DNA of 62,329 nt from Comamonadaceae bacterium (GTDB lineage: Bacteria; Pseudomonadota; Gammaproteobacteria; Burkholderiales; Burkholderiaceae_C): positions 69,543 to 131,871 of the forward strand of contig JAIYCB010000050.1 in the NCBI GenBank assembly GCA_027488215.1. Direction: 5' to 3'. The stretch's first letter is position 1, and each line of letters begins with the position of its first letter. Shown piece by piece: positions 45,478-55,068 of this stretch. Below the pieces are notes generated by a model, which saw only the letters and a list, made by a program, of their open reading frames with translations, ran no database searches and was not told the origin of the DNA. A program made the position numbers and the translations under genes.

Positions 45478-46922
45478 TGCGCTACCTGTCGACCCGCGGT
45501 CACGCTGACCGCAAACAATTTTGTGAAATTCTTCTCGAAGGCCTGGCCCCTGATGGCGGCTTGTATTTGCCCGAAAGTTACCCCAAGATCGACACTTCGG
45601 CGCTGACCCGCTTGCGCGAAGTCTGGCAAAGCCAAGGCTATGCGGCTTTGGCTTTTGAGGTGTTGTCGCTCTACATCGATGACATTCCTCGCGAAGACTT
45701 GCAGGCTTTGTGCCGCAAGACCTACACCCCTGAAATTTTCGGCACCAAAGAAATCGTCCCGCTCAAACCTTTGCAGGCGGCGGGTCAAGCCCAGCCAGCG
45801 ATGTACCTGGAGGCTTTGTCCAATGGCCCCACGTTGGCCTTCAAAGACATGGCCATGCAGTTGCTGGGCAACTTGTTCGAGTACGAACTGGCACGGCGCG
45901 GCGAAGCGCTGAACATTTTGGGAGCCACTTCTGGCGACACGGGCAGTGCAGCCGAATACGCCATGCGCGGCAAAAAAGGCGTGCGCGTCTTCATGACCAG
46001 CCCGAACGGGCGCATGAGTCCGTTTCAGCAAGCGCAGATGTTCAGCCTGCTCGACGAGAACATCCACAACATCGCCATCGAAGGCGTGTTCGACGACTGC
46101 CAGGACATCGTCAAAGCGGTCTCCAATGATCTGGATTTCAAGCGAAAATACAAAATTGGCACGGTGAATTCCATCAACTGGGCGCGTTTGCTGGCCCAGG
46201 TGGTGTATTACTTTGCCGGTTACTTCCAGGCCACCCAAAACAATGCGCAAAAGGTCAGTTTCACGGTGCCAAGCGGCAACTTTGGCAACGTCTGCGCAGG
46301 CCATGTGGCGCGCATGATGGGCTTGCCGGTTGACCGCTTGGTCGTGGCCACCAACGAAAACGATGTGCTCGACGAGTTTTTCCGCACCGGCGTTTACCGC
46401 GTGCGTGGCACGGCCGACACGCACGAAACGTCCAGCCCCTCGATGGACATCTCCAAAGCCAGCAACTTCGAGCGCTTTGTGTTCGACCTGCTGGGCCGTG
46501 ATGCAGCTCAAACCAAAGCCATCTTTGGCGAAGGTTTGAGCCGCCAAGGTTTCTTCGATTTATCGGGCGATCCACGCTTTGCCCAAGCCACCACCACCTA
46601 TGGTTTTGACAGCGGCCGCAGCACCCATGCCGACCGCCTGAAAACAATCCAACAGGTCTTTGCCACTAACGGCGTCATGATCGACACCCACACCGCCGAC
46701 GGCGTGAAGGTGGCCAAAGAGCATCTGAATCCGCAGGTGCCCATGATCGTGCTCGAAACCGCTTTGCCCATCAAGTTCGCGGCCACCATCGTGGAAGCTT
46801 TGGGTCGACAGCCTGAGCGCCCACCACAGTTTGAAGGCATCGAAGCCCTGCCTAAGCGGGTGCAGGTCATGCAAGCCGATGTGGCTTTGGTCAAAGGCTA
46901 CATCCAGCAGCACTGCGACTGA
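45477..46922 (+). CDS. thrC: Threonine synthase
   Basis: Converts O-phosphohomoserine to threonine with PLP. The 481 residues begin MRYLSTRGHADRKQFCEILLEGLAPDGGLYLPE. The PLP lysine lies in GPTLAFKDMAMQ, and GATSGDTGSAAEYA and VPSGNFGNVCAGH form the cofactor site. ATG 45477 overlaps the hom stop (TGATG), showing translational coupling. Confidence 0.97.
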   Translation: MRYLSTRGHADRKQFCEILLEGLAPDGGLYLPESYPKIDTSALTRLREVWQSQGYAALAFEVLSLYIDDIPREDLQALCRKTYTPEIFGTKEIVPLKPLQAAGQAQPAMYLEALSNGPTLAFKDMAMQLLGNLFEYELARRGEALNILGATSGDTGSAAEYAMRGKKGVRVFMTSPNGRMSPFQQAQMFSLLDENIHNIAIEGVFDDCQDIVKAVSNDLDFKRKYKIGTVNSINWARLLAQVVYYFAGYFQATQNNAQKVSFTVPSGNFGNVCAGHVARMMGLPVDRLVVATNENDVLDEFFRTGVYRVRGTADTHETSSPSMDISKASNFERFVFDLLGRDAAQTKAIFGEGLSRQGFFDLSGDPRFAQATTTYGFDSGRSTHADRLKTIQQVFATNGVMIDTHTADGVKVAKEHLNPQVPMIVLETALPIKFAATIVEALGRQPERPPQFEGIEALPKRVQVMQADVALVKGYIQQHCD

Positions 46923-46928
46923 CAGCCC

Positions 46929-48185
46929 ATGAGCACCGCCCCACGCGCCCCTTTGATGTCGTTGGACGACGCGCTGCAGGCGTTGCTCGCTCGCATCAAC
47001 CCCTTGACTGACGCTGAGTCGGTGGCCACCTTCGATGCCGATGGGCGGGTGTTGGCCGAAGACCTGGTTTCTGCCTTGCAGGTGCCTGCTTTCGACAATT
47101 CCTCGATGGATGGCTATGCGGTGCGCCGTGCAGACTTGTTGCAGCCCGGCGTTGCACTTCGCGTGACCCAGCGCATCGCCGCCGGACACTCCGGGCAACC
47201 CTTGCAAGCCGGGCAAACCGCCCGCATCTTCACAGGGGCCCCCGTGCCCGAAGGTGCGGATGCCATCGTCATGCAGGAGCAAGCCGAGCCTTTGCCCGAA
47301 GCGCCCGATGCCGTGCGCTTTTCAGTGGTGCCCGAACCCGGACAATGGATTCGCCGCAGTGGCGAAGATATCCGCCAGGGACAGACGGCATTGCACCGTG
47401 GTCAAAAGCTGCGGCCTGCCGAGCTTGGGCTGGCCGCGAGCCTGGGTCTGGCGCAACTGCCTGTTTTGCGCCGTCCGCGGGTGGCTTTGTTTTCGACGGG
47501 CGACGAGCTGGTCATGCCGGGCGATGTGGCCCCGCAGGACATGCCCCCGGGCAGCATTTACAACTCCAACCGCTTTTTCCTGCGCACCTTGTTGCACCGC
47601 ATGGGTTGCGAGGTGAGCGATTTGGGCATCGTGCCCGACCGGCGCGAGGCCACGGTTGCCGCGCTTAAAACCGCTGCCGATCACCATGACCTGATCCTGA
47701 CCAGCGGCGGGGTGTCGGTGGGCGAAGAAGACCACGTCAAACCGGCGGTGCAGTCTTTGGGTGAGCTGAACCTGTGGCAAATCGCCATGAAGCCGGGCAA
47801 ACCCTTTGCCTATGGCCAGGTGCGGCGGCAGACCGCCGAGGGCGTCGCCCATTTTGTAGGTTTGCCGGGCAACCCGGTGTCCAGTTACATGACCTTTTTG
47901 CTCCTGGTCAGGCCTTTACTCTGCCAGCTGCAAGGCATGGTTGCGGCTGCGCCCCGCACCCAACGCTTGCCAGCTCACTTTGCGTGGCCCAAGGCCGACA
48001 AGCGCCGCGAATTCTTGCGCGTTCGCCGCAATCCGCAAGGTGGGCTGGACCTTTTTCCGAACCAAAGCTCTGGGGTATTGACCTCGATGGTTTGGGCTGA
48101 TGGGGTGGTGGACAACCCCGGTGGGCAGACGATTGAGCCCGGTCAACTGGTCGATTTTTGGCCTTTTTCGGAGTGCTTGGGATGA
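46929..48185 (+). CDS. moeA: Molybdopterin molybdenumtransferase MoeA
   Basis: Inserts molybdate into adenylylated molybdopterin. The 418 residues show the MoeA domains with FDNSSMDGYAVR, FTGAPVPEGADAIVMQE, FSTGDELVMPGD and LTSGGVSVGEED. ATG 46929 lies 6 bases after thrC without a clear Shine-Dalgarno sequence, so coupled translation is likely. It overlaps moaD by four bases. Confidence 0.95.
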   Translation: MSTAPRAPLMSLDDALQALLARINPLTDAESVATFDADGRVLAEDLVSALQVPAFDNSSMDGYAVRRADLLQPGVALRVTQRIAAGHSGQPLQAGQTARIFTGAPVPEGADAIVMQEQAEPLPEAPDAVRFSVVPEPGQWIRRSGEDIRQGQTALHRGQKLRPAELGLAASLGLAQLPVLRRPRVALFSTGDELVMPGDVAPQDMPPGSIYNSNRFFLRTLLHRMGCEVSDLGIVPDRREATVAALKTAADHHDLILTSGGVSVGEEDHVKPAVQSLGELNLWQIAMKPGKPFAYGQVRRQTAEGVAHFVGLPGNPVSSYMTFLLLVRPLLCQLQGMVAAAPRTQRLPAHFAWPKADKRREFLRVRRNPQGGLDLFPNQSSGVLTSMVWADGVVDNPGGQTIEPGQLVDFWPFSECLG

Positions 48186-48433
48186 AAGTGCAGGTTCGCT
48201 ATTTCGCTTCGCTGCGTGAAAGCATTGGTTTGTCGCATGAGACCGTGGAGACCCAGACGGCCGATGTGGCCGCTTTGCGAACCGAGTTGATGGCGCGGGG
48301 GGAGCACTACCGCTCTTGTCTGTCCCCAGACCGTCCGGTGCGTATGGCCCTGAATCAACTCATGGTGCAGGGCAACGCCGCCCTGACAGAGGGCTGCGAG
48401 GTCGGCTTTTTTCCACCCGTGACCGGAGGTTGA
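48182..48433 (+). CDS. moaD: Molybdopterin synthase sulfur-carrier subunit MoaD
   Basis: Ubiquitin-like sulfur carrier of molybdopterin synthase. The 83 residues start MKVQVRYFASLRESIG and end in the functional Gly-Gly (PPVTGG), which carries the thiocarboxylate. ATG 48182 overlaps the moeA stop (ATGA). The upstream extension of the frame was rejected. Confidence 0.94.
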   Translation: MKVQVRYFASLRESIGLSHETVETQTADVAALRTELMARGEHYRSCLSPDRPVRMALNQLMVQGNAALTEGCEVGFFPPVTGG

Positions 48434-48437
48434 CGCG

Positions 48438-48926
48438 ATGATGCCCAGAGTCAGCATCCAGACGCACGACTTTGACGTGTCCTCCGAGTTAGCTGCCTTA
48501 CGAGGTCATGACTTGCGGGTTGGCGCGGTGTGCAGCTTTGTGGGAACGGTGCGCGACACCAGGGCACTGACCGGTCAGGCGATGGATGAAGTGCAGGCCA
48601 TGGAGCTGGAGCACTACCCGGGGATGACCGAAAAATCGATCGAGGCCATGATCGACGAAGCACATCGGCGCTTTGACTTCTATGCGGCGCGTGTGGTGCA
48701 CCGCGTGGGGCGCTTGCTGCCTGCAGACCAGATCGTACTGGTGGCGGTGACCTCTGCGCACCGGGGCGAAAGCTTCAAAGCTTGTGAATTTTTAATGGAT
48801 TACCTGAAGACGCAGGCGCCGTTTTGGAAGAAAGAGCAAACCCCAGAGGGGGCGCATTGGGTGGATGCCCGCGTGTCCGACGATGCGGCTTTGGCACGTT
48901 GGGGCATCCAGGCTCACAACGCCTGA
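48438..48926 (+). CDS. moaE: Molybdopterin synthase catalytic subunit MoaE
   Basis: Catalytic partner of MoaD. The 162 residues include GAVCSFVGTVRD, MELEHYPGMTEKSI, VVHRVGRLLPADQIVLVAV and the lysines of FWKKEQTPEG. ATG 48438 or 48441 can start it; GGAGG lies 12 bases upstream. Last gene of moeA-moaD-moaE. moaA and moaC are not in the window. Confidence 0.95.
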   Translation: MMPRVSIQTHDFDVSSELAALRGHDLRVGAVCSFVGTVRDTRALTGQAMDEVQAMELEHYPGMTEKSIEAMIDEAHRRFDFYAARVVHRVGRLLPADQIVLVAVTSAHRGESFKACEFLMDYLKTQAPFWKKEQTPEGAHWVDARVSDDAALARWGIQAHNA

Positions 48927-48955
48927 GTTTCGGCTGGGGCCATCCGTGGCCAGCT

Positions 48956-49507
48956 TCAGTGGGCGTAGCGAGGCGGCTCGGGTGGCGTCACAGGGTCAGT
49001 GTCGGTCACTTTGGTAAAGCTGCCCAAGTTGCCCCATTCGGCTTTCTCGATGGCTTGCTGGATGAGGTGCACCATGCCGTGCACCAGACTGACTTGCAGG
49101 TTCAGTTGACATGAGCGGGCATTTTCAGGGTCTGACTTGTCTTCGAATGAAATTTCCAAAGCACCGTCTGGCTTGATGCTCAAATGGGCATCGGTGATGA
49201 GCAGAGGGTCAGCGCCCAGTGGCCATTGTGTGGCGCGGTTGTCGAAAGGGGTGGCAAAGTCGGCCTTTTTCAAAAATGCATCGCGTTTGAGCTCGGTCAG
49301 CAAATGTTGCGATGGCGCATCGGTGGCCGCCACGCCAGGTTGCGCGGCTTCCAAGCGAACGGCCGATTTTTCGATGACGGGCATCAATCGCAGCGTCATG
49401 CGCCGTGTGAGCCAGAATCGAAACTCCTGCTGGTCCTGGGTGTTCAGGCGCAGCAACAAGCGGTCTTGCCGCTCATCGTGGTGCACAGACAGTTGATGAA
49501 TGTTCAT
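48956..49507 (-). CDS. Conserved-looking hypothetical protein
   Basis: A 183-residue soluble protein with no recognised domain, signal peptide or membrane segment. It starts MNIHQLSVHHDERQDRLLLRLN, alternates charged and hydrophobic residues in a beta-rich pattern, and ends in a Pro-rich tail (VTPPEPPRYAH). Codon use resembles its neighbours, so it is probably real. It is divergent from clpB and convergent with moaE. Function unknown. Confidence 0.7.
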   Translation of the reverse strand: MNIHQLSVHHDERQDRLLLRLNTQDQQEFRFWLTRRMTLRLMPVIEKSAVRLEAAQPGVAATDAPSQHLLTELKRDAFLKKADFATPFDNRATQWPLGADPLLITDAHLSIKPDGALEISFEDKSDPENARSCQLNLQVSLVHGMVHLIQQAIEKAEWGNLGSFTKVTDTDPVTPPEPPRYAH

Positions 49508-49542
49508 GCGTTGATTTTAGGCAATAGCCTGCCCCAGGGAGG

Positions 49543-49551
49543 CCCTTGAAA
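49543..49551 (+). promoter_or_regulatory. Possible sigma-32 -35 element of clpB
   Basis: CCCTTGAAA matches the heat-shock sigma -35 consensus and lies 44 bases before the clpB ATG. The expected CCCCAT-type -10 is only weakly matched (CACAAGTT, 13 bases downstream). Confidence 0.4.
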
Positions 49552-49594
49552 ATGCCACTTTCAGCACAAGTTGCCTAGCATTGGAGATCTATAC

Positions 49595-52201
49595 ATGCGA
49601 ATTGACAAACTCACCACCAAGTTCCAGGAAGCCTTGTCTGACGCCCAGTCGCTGGCTCTTGGCAAGGACCATGCTTACATCGAACCTCAGCATGTGCTGG
49701 TCACCATGCTCAAGCAGGAAGACGGCCCCAAAGCCATTTTGTTGCGTGCGGGCGTTCAGGTTCCCGCATTGGTGCTGGCTGCCGAAGCGGCCGTTTCCCA
49801 TTTGCCGCAAGTAACCGGACAAGACCAGGTGCAGGTCGGACCTGACATGGTCAAACTGTTGCAGGCCGCTGAAAAGGAATCCATCAAGCGCGGAGACGCT
49901 TTCATCGCCGGTGAGCTGTTTTTGCTCGCTTTGACTGAGAGCAAGTCAGAGGCTGGGCGCATCGCCAAAGAGCATGGCTTGAACCGCAAAAATTTGGAGA
50001 CTGCCATCGATGCTGTGCGTGGTGGGCAAAACGTGAACAGCGCCGAGGCAGAGGGCCAGCGCGAGGCGCTCAAAAAGTATTGCATCGACCTGACCGAGCG
50101 TGCCCGCATCGGCAAGTTGGATCCGGTGATTGGCCGGGACGACGAAATTCGCCGCGCCATCCAGGTCTTGCAGCGCCGCACCAAAAACAATCCGGTGCTG
50201 ATCGGAGAGCCGGGTGTGGGCAAGACCGCGATTGTCGAGGGCTTGGCCCAGCGCATTGTGGCGGGCGAGGTGCCTGATTCGCTCAAGGGCAAGCGCGTCT
50301 TGTCGCTGGATATGGCTGCGTTGCTGGCCGGTGCCAAGTTCCGTGGGGATTTTGAAGAGCGTCTGAAAACCGTGCTCAGTGAATTGGCCAAAGATGAAGG
50401 TCAAACCATTGTGTTCATCGATGAGCTGCACACCATGGTGGGTGCTGGCAAGGCCGAAGGTGCGATGGACGCGGGCAACATGCTCAAACCCGCGCTGGCT
50501 CGCGGTGAGTTGCACTGTGTGGGTGCGACCACTTTGGATGAGTACCGCAAGTACATCGAAAAAGACGCAGCCCTGGAGCGCCGTTTCCAGAAAATTCTGG
50601 TCAACGAACCCACGGTGGAGGCTACCATCGCCATCTTGCGCGGCTTGCAAGAAAAGTACGAAATTCACCACGGCGTGGACATCACCGACCCGGCCATCGT
50701 GGCTGCCGCTGAGCTGAGCCACCGTTACATCACCGACCGATTTCTGCCTGACAAAGCCATTGACTTGATTGACGAGGCCGCAGCCAAGATCAAGATTGAG
50801 ATCGACTCCAAACCTGAAGTGATGGACAAGCTCGACCGCCGTCTGATTCAACTGCAGATCGAGCGGGAGGCTGTCCGCAAAGAAAGCGACGAGGCTTCGC
50901 AAAAACGCTTTGCTTTGATCGAAGAAGAGATCGACAAACTGAAAAAAGAAGCGGCCGATCTGGAAGAAATCTGGCGGTCAGAAAAATCGCAAGCTCAAGG
51001 CGGCCAGCAGGTGCGCGAGCAAATCGACCAGCTCAAACAACAAATCGAGGAGCTGACGCGCAAGGGCGATTTCAACAAGGTGGCAGAGTTGCAGTACGGC
51101 AAGCTGCCTGCGCTGGAAAAAACTCTGAAGGAGGTCCAGGCCAAGGAAGCCGCACCCGGCGAAAAACCGGTGCACCGATTGCTGCGCACGCAGGTGGGGG
51201 CCGAAGAAATTGCCGAAGTCGTGTCGCGCGCCACCGGCATCCCGGTGTCCAAAATGATGCAGGGTGAGCGTGAAAAACTTCTCCAAATGGAAGACAAACT
51301 GCACCAGCGCGTGGTGGGCCAAGACGAAGCCATTGCGGCGGTTGCCAACGCCATTCGCCGCTCGCGCTCGGGTCTGTCCGATCCGAACCGTCCAACGGGC
51401 TCTTTCCTGTTTTTGGGCCCAACGGGCGTCGGTAAAACCGAACTTTGCAAAGCACTGGCTGGCTTTTTGTTTGACAGCGAGGAGCACTTGATCCGCATGG
51501 ACATGAGCGAGTTCATGGAAAAGCACTCGGTGGCCCGCCTGATCGGTGCGCCACCCGGCTATGTTGGGTATGAAGAGGGCGGCTACCTGACCGAGGCCGT
51601 GCGTCGCAAACCCTACAGTGTGCTGCTGCTCGATGAGGTGGAAAAAGCCCACCCCGATGTGTTCAACATCTTGCTGCAGGTCTTGGACGATGGTCGCTTG
51701 ACCGATGGCCAGGGCCGCACCGTGGACTTCAAAAACACGGTGATCGTGATGACCTCCAATCTGGGTTCGCACCTGATCCAGTCCATGGTGGGCCAACCCG
51801 CCGAAGACATCAAGGACGCGGTGTGGGACGAGCTCAAAACCCATTTCCGCCCCGAGTTCTTGAATCGTATTGACGAGACCGTGGTCTTCCATGGTTTGGA
51901 TGCCCAGCACATCGCCGCGATTGCTGAGATCCAGTTGCAGGTGCTGCAAACCCGTCTGGCCCGAATGGACCTGACTTTGCAGGTCAACGCTGCTGCCCTG
52001 TCCGAGTTGGCCAAGGTGGGTTTTGATCCCGTTTTCGGTGCGCGTCCTCTGAAGCGGGCGATTCAGCAGCGCTTGGAAAATCCCTTGTCCAAACTTTTGC
52101 TGGAAGGACGTTTTCCACCCAAGTGCACCATTGAGGTGTCGGTCGATCCTGTGCGCCACCCCGGCCAGTTCGATTTCCAGGTCATCGGCAATGCAAGCTG
52201 A
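49595..52201 (+). CDS. clpB: Chaperone ClpB (Hsp104 family disaggregase)
   Basis: Hexameric AAA+ disaggregase that works with DnaK. The 868 residues have the Clp N domain (1-150), the first AAA module with GEPGVGKT (204-211), the coiled-coil middle domain (about 405-530), the second AAA module with GPTGVGKT (608-615), and the C-terminal small domain. ATG 49595 follows TTGGAGATCTATAC; an 8-residue extension to TTG 49571 was rejected. Confidence 0.97.
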   Translation: MRIDKLTTKFQEALSDAQSLALGKDHAYIEPQHVLVTMLKQEDGPKAILLRAGVQVPALVLAAEAAVSHLPQVTGQDQVQVGPDMVKLLQAAEKESIKRGDAFIAGELFLLALTESKSEAGRIAKEHGLNRKNLETAIDAVRGGQNVNSAEAEGQREALKKYCIDLTERARIGKLDPVIGRDDEIRRAIQVLQRRTKNNPVLIGEPGVGKTAIVEGLAQRIVAGEVPDSLKGKRVLSLDMAALLAGAKFRGDFEERLKTVLSELAKDEGQTIVFIDELHTMVGAGKAEGAMDAGNMLKPALARGELHCVGATTLDEYRKYIEKDAALERRFQKILVNEPTVEATIAILRGLQEKYEIHHGVDITDPAIVAAAELSHRYITDRFLPDKAIDLIDEAAAKIKIEIDSKPEVMDKLDRRLIQLQIEREAVRKESDEASQKRFALIEEEIDKLKKEAADLEEIWRSEKSQAQGGQQVREQIDQLKQQIEELTRKGDFNKVAELQYGKLPALEKTLKEVQAKEAAPGEKPVHRLLRTQVGAEEIAEVVSRATGIPVSKMMQGEREKLLQMEDKLHQRVVGQDEAIAAVANAIRRSRSGLSDPNRPTGSFLFLGPTGVGKTELCKALAGFLFDSEEHLIRMDMSEFMEKHSVARLIGAPPGYVGYEEGGYLTEAVRRKPYSVLLLDEVEKAHPDVFNILLQVLDDGRLTDGQGRTVDFKNTVIVMTSNLGSHLIQSMVGQPAEDIKDAVWDELKTHFRPEFLNRIDETVVFHGLDAQHIAAIAEIQLQVLQTRLARMDLTLQVNAAALSELAKVGFDPVFGARPLKRAIQQRLENPLSKLLLEGRFPPKCTIEVSVDPVRHPGQFDFQVIGNAS

Positions 52202-52282
52202 TGTGTGCCGATGTTCACAGATGTGCAAGCCTGCAAGCGCCGCTGTGACACACGGACGCAATGGCATTGGGCACAATAGAGC

Positions 52283-53983
52283 ATGACTTCAAAAATTGCT
52301 GGCCACCTGCTCGTTGAATGCCTCTTGGCCCAAGGCGTTACCCATGCTTTCGGGGTGCCCGGAGAGAGCTATCTGGCGGTGCTGGATGGCTTTCACCTGT
52401 ACCGCGACAAACTCACTTTTGTGATCTGTCGACAAGAGGGCGGTGCTGCCTTCATGGCCGAGGCTCAAGGCAAGCTCACAGGAAGACCGGGCATCTGTTT
52501 CGTCACGCGGGGCCCAGGTGCCACGAATGCTTCAATTGGCGTGCACACCGCATTTCAAGACTCCACGCCCATGGTTCTGTTCGTGGGTGATGTGGCCAGC
52601 GACACGCGAGATCGCGAAGCATTCCAGGAAATGGATTACACCCATTTCTTTGGTCCATCGACCAAAGGCATGGCCAAGAGGGTAGAACGCGTGGACGATC
52701 CGGAGCGCCTGCCCGAGTATGTGGCCCGCGCTTTTGCCACCGCCATGAACGGTCGACCCGGCCCGGTGGTGTTGGTGCTTCCCGAAGACATGCTGACCCG
52801 ACCCGTCAAGGCCCAGGCCCTGGGGCGCGTGGAGCCGGTTCAGGCCTGGAGCGACCCGGGTTCATTGCGCACGCTGCGTGACATGCTGCTGGCTGCGCGT
52901 CAGCCTTTGGTGATTGCGGGCGGTGGTGGCTGGACGCCTCAGTCGGCGCAAGCCTTGCAGCGGTTTGCTGAAAACTGGCAGCTGCCGGTGACCAATGCAT
53001 TCCGTTTTCAGGATACGTTTGACAACCACCACCCCTTATACGCCGGGGACGTGGGTATCGGGATTGGCCCCGCACTGGCGCAGCGCGTGCGCGAAGCCGA
53101 CCTGATTGTGGCCATCGGACCGCGTCTGGGTGAAATGACCACCGGGGGCTACACCTTGCTGCAAGCGCCCAAAACCCGCCAGAAGCTTGTGCACATCCAT
53201 GCCAGTGCCGAAGAGCTCAATCGTGTTTACCAAGCCGATTTGGCCATCCATGCCACCATGAATGCGGCCGCCCGTAGCCTTGAAGTCTTGAGCGCCCCTA
53301 CAGAGCTGCCTTGGGCCGATTGGACCAAAGCAGCGCACAACGACTACCTGGACAACCTCAAGCCACAGGCCTTGCCTGGCGACATCGATATGCCCGCGAT
53401 TGTGGCCACACTGCAAAAATATTTACCTGCTGATGCAGTGCTGACCAATGGTGCTGGTAACTTTGCCAGCTGGATGCATCGTTTTTACATGCACCATGGC
53501 TTGGGCAAAGGCCACAAAACCCAGTTGGCCCCCACTGTGGGTGCCATGGGTTATGGCGTGCCTGCCGGCATTGCGGCCAATTTATTGACGGGCCGTGCGG
53601 CCTTTACCATCGCAGGTGACGGCGACTTTTTAATGAACGGCCAAGAGTTGGCCACGGCTGTGCAGCATGGGGGTAAAAGCATCATTGTCCTGCTGAACAA
53701 TGGCATGTACGGCACCATCCGCATGCACCAGGAGCGTGAATACCCGGACCATGTGACGGGCTCGAAGCTGCAAAACCCCGACTTTGCGGCTTTGGCTGCG
53801 GCTTATGGTTATGTGGGCGTGCGCATCGCGCAAACCCAAGGATTTGAAACCGCCCTGCGCGATGCACTGGCGCGTGAGCAAGGCACACTGATTGAAATCA
53901 TGCTCGACCCTGAAGTGATCACCACACGCGGCACCCTCAGTGCCATCACCCAGGCTGCTTTAGCCCGCCAAGAAGCCGCTTGA
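52283..53983 (+). CDS. Thiamine-diphosphate-dependent enzyme, acetolactate synthase-like
   Basis: The 566 residues have the three domains of the acetolactate synthase/benzoylformate decarboxylase superfamily. E52 (FVICRQEGGAAFMAEA) is the likely cofactor-activating Glu. The TPP/Mg motif GDGDFLMNGQELATAV lies near residue 448. No ilvN/ilvH-type regulatory subunit gene is adjacent, so it is probably not the main biosynthetic IlvB. The substrate is unknown: pyruvate, oxalyl-CoA-like or 2-oxo acids are possible. It stands alone between clpB and a bidirectional terminator. Confidence 0.85.
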   Translation: MTSKIAGHLLVECLLAQGVTHAFGVPGESYLAVLDGFHLYRDKLTFVICRQEGGAAFMAEAQGKLTGRPGICFVTRGPGATNASIGVHTAFQDSTPMVLFVGDVASDTRDREAFQEMDYTHFFGPSTKGMAKRVERVDDPERLPEYVARAFATAMNGRPGPVVLVLPEDMLTRPVKAQALGRVEPVQAWSDPGSLRTLRDMLLAARQPLVIAGGGGWTPQSAQALQRFAENWQLPVTNAFRFQDTFDNHHPLYAGDVGIGIGPALAQRVREADLIVAIGPRLGEMTTGGYTLLQAPKTRQKLVHIHASAEELNRVYQADLAIHATMNAAARSLEVLSAPTELPWADWTKAAHNDYLDNLKPQALPGDIDMPAIVATLQKYLPADAVLTNGAGNFASWMHRFYMHHGLGKGHKTQLAPTVGAMGYGVPAGIAANLLTGRAAFTIAGDGDFLMNGQELATAVQHGGKSIIVLLNNGMYGTIRMHQEREYPDHVTGSKLQNPDFAALAAAYGYVGVRIAQTQGFETALRDALAREQGTLIEIMLDPEVITTRGTLSAITQAALARQEAA

Positions 53984-54051
53984 GTGAACCAGTGATGCAA
54001 TGCACTACCCAGTGCAACAACAAGCCCGGGCATTCATCTTTGCATGAACAT

Positions 54052-54078
54052 AAAAAAACCCGCCGAAGCGGGTTTTTT
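54052..54078. terminator. Bidirectional terminator
   Basis: CCCGC-CGAA-GCGGG with a seven-base A run before it and six T after it can stop both the TPP-enzyme transcript and the convergent SWIB gene. Confidence 0.88.
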
Positions 54079-54094
54079 GGAAAAAGCCACTGAA

Positions 54095-54520
54095 TTACTT
54101 CAGGTGCTTGCCGATGAGGCCAGCCATTTCGAACATGGTGACCTGAGGCTTGCCAAACACAGCCTTGAGTTTATCGTCGGCATTGATGGCGCGACGGTTC
54201 ACGCTGTCTTGCAGCTTGTGCTTCTTGATGTACACCCACATTTTGCTGACCACTTCGGTGCGTGGCAGAGGTGTGGCACCGACCACGGCAGCCAGAGCGG
54301 CACTGGGGGTCAGTGCTTTCATGAACGCGGGGTTGGGTGTGCGCTTGGTAGCAGGAGCTGCCTTTTTGGCGGGTGCTTTGGCAGCCACCTTCTTTGCAGG
54401 AGTAGCTGCTTTTTTAGCTGGAGCTGCCGCTTTTTTGGCGGGAGCGGCCTTGGTTGCCGGTGCTGCTTTTTTTGCGGGTGCTGCAGCTTTTTTGGCCGGG
54501 GTTTTTTTCGCAGTTGCCAT
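54095..54520 (-). CDS. SWIB/MDM2-domain protein with histone-H1-like lysine-rich tail
   Basis: The 141 residues fall into two parts. Residues 1-60 are about 85 percent Ala, Lys and Pro in repeated AAPAKK-type units, as in histone H1 and the bacterial H1-like proteins. Residues 67-140 are a SWIB domain (MKALTPSAALAAVVG, VVSKMWVYIKKHKLQD, INADDKLKAVFGK). The tail suggests DNA binding and a nucleoid role; SWIB domains are otherwise typical of chromatin proteins and Chlamydia. ATG 54520 has AAGGAA upstream on the minus strand. An upstream extension was rejected. Confidence 0.9.
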   Translation of the reverse strand: MATAKKTPAKKAAAPAKKAAPATKAAPAKKAAAPAKKAATPAKKVAAKAPAKKAAPATKRTPNPAFMKALTPSAALAAVVGATPLPRTEVVSKMWVYIKKHKLQDSVNRRAINADDKLKAVFGKPQVTMFEMAGLIGKHLK

Positions 54521-54650
54521 GATGAAATTCCTTTGGTCGGAAGTTGGTTCGCCGCTGAGAAACGATGTGTTTACAGCCAGAGGAATGCTAATGGAGAAAG
54601 TGGCACTTTCCAAGCAGAAAAATCATTTTTATCTAGGTGTTGTTGCTGAT

Positions 54651-54935
54651 TTACCCTCGTTGTTGAGCTTTTCTTGGTCTTGTTAACTTACTTCGAGCCT
54701 GTTTTACGCCATCTGATGGATCTGAAAGGAAGCTATGCACTGCTCTCATTTTCGGAATTGGGGAGCATGTGGCGGCGGTTTTTTCGTTCCTGCTGATCAA
54801 ACATTCAATGATCAGGCGGTCCAGCATTGAGTCAATGGCATGAGGGCGACGCAACTTGGTGGAGTACGGTTCGCCTCTTCTTTGATCAGTGACGGTCAAG
54901 TGCTTGTTTTTCGCCTTCTTTGTTGAATATTTCAT
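54651..54935 (-). CDS. Doubtful small basic ORF
   Basis: A 94-codon frame beginning MKYSTKKAKNKHLTV, basic throughout, with a possible helix around PHAIDSMLDRLIIECLIS. It has no recognisable family, no clear Shine-Dalgarno sequence and uses rarer codons (AGA, AGG, TTA). It may be a real lineage-specific gene, a remnant, or chance. Confidence 0.25.
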   Translation of the reverse strand: MKYSTKKAKNKHLTVTDQRRGEPYSTKLRRPHAIDSMLDRLIIECLISRNEKTAATCSPIPKMRAVHSFLSDPSDGVKQARSKLTRPRKAQQRG

Positions 54936-55068
54936 GGACTGTATTTCATTTTCATATTACAAAAAATACGTCATCGGATTCGATTTGTTTTTTTTCGATC
55001 AATGAATTAAATTTTCATATTGAAAAATTACTCACCTAAGTTATTGATTTTAAACAAATAAATATTAG

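Noticed and set aside
44308..46547. Long minus-strand frames opposite hom and thrC
   Set aside because: Shadows of two well conserved plus-strand genes.
50978..52276. A 432-codon open frame antisense to clpB
   Set aside because: Shadow of the ClpB second ATPase module; no ribosome-binding site and no family resemblance.
54361..54520. Repetitive AAPAKK units as a tandem repeat array or frameshift artefact
   Set aside because: They are in frame with the SWIB domain and behind a proper ribosome-binding site, so they are a coding low-complexity tail.
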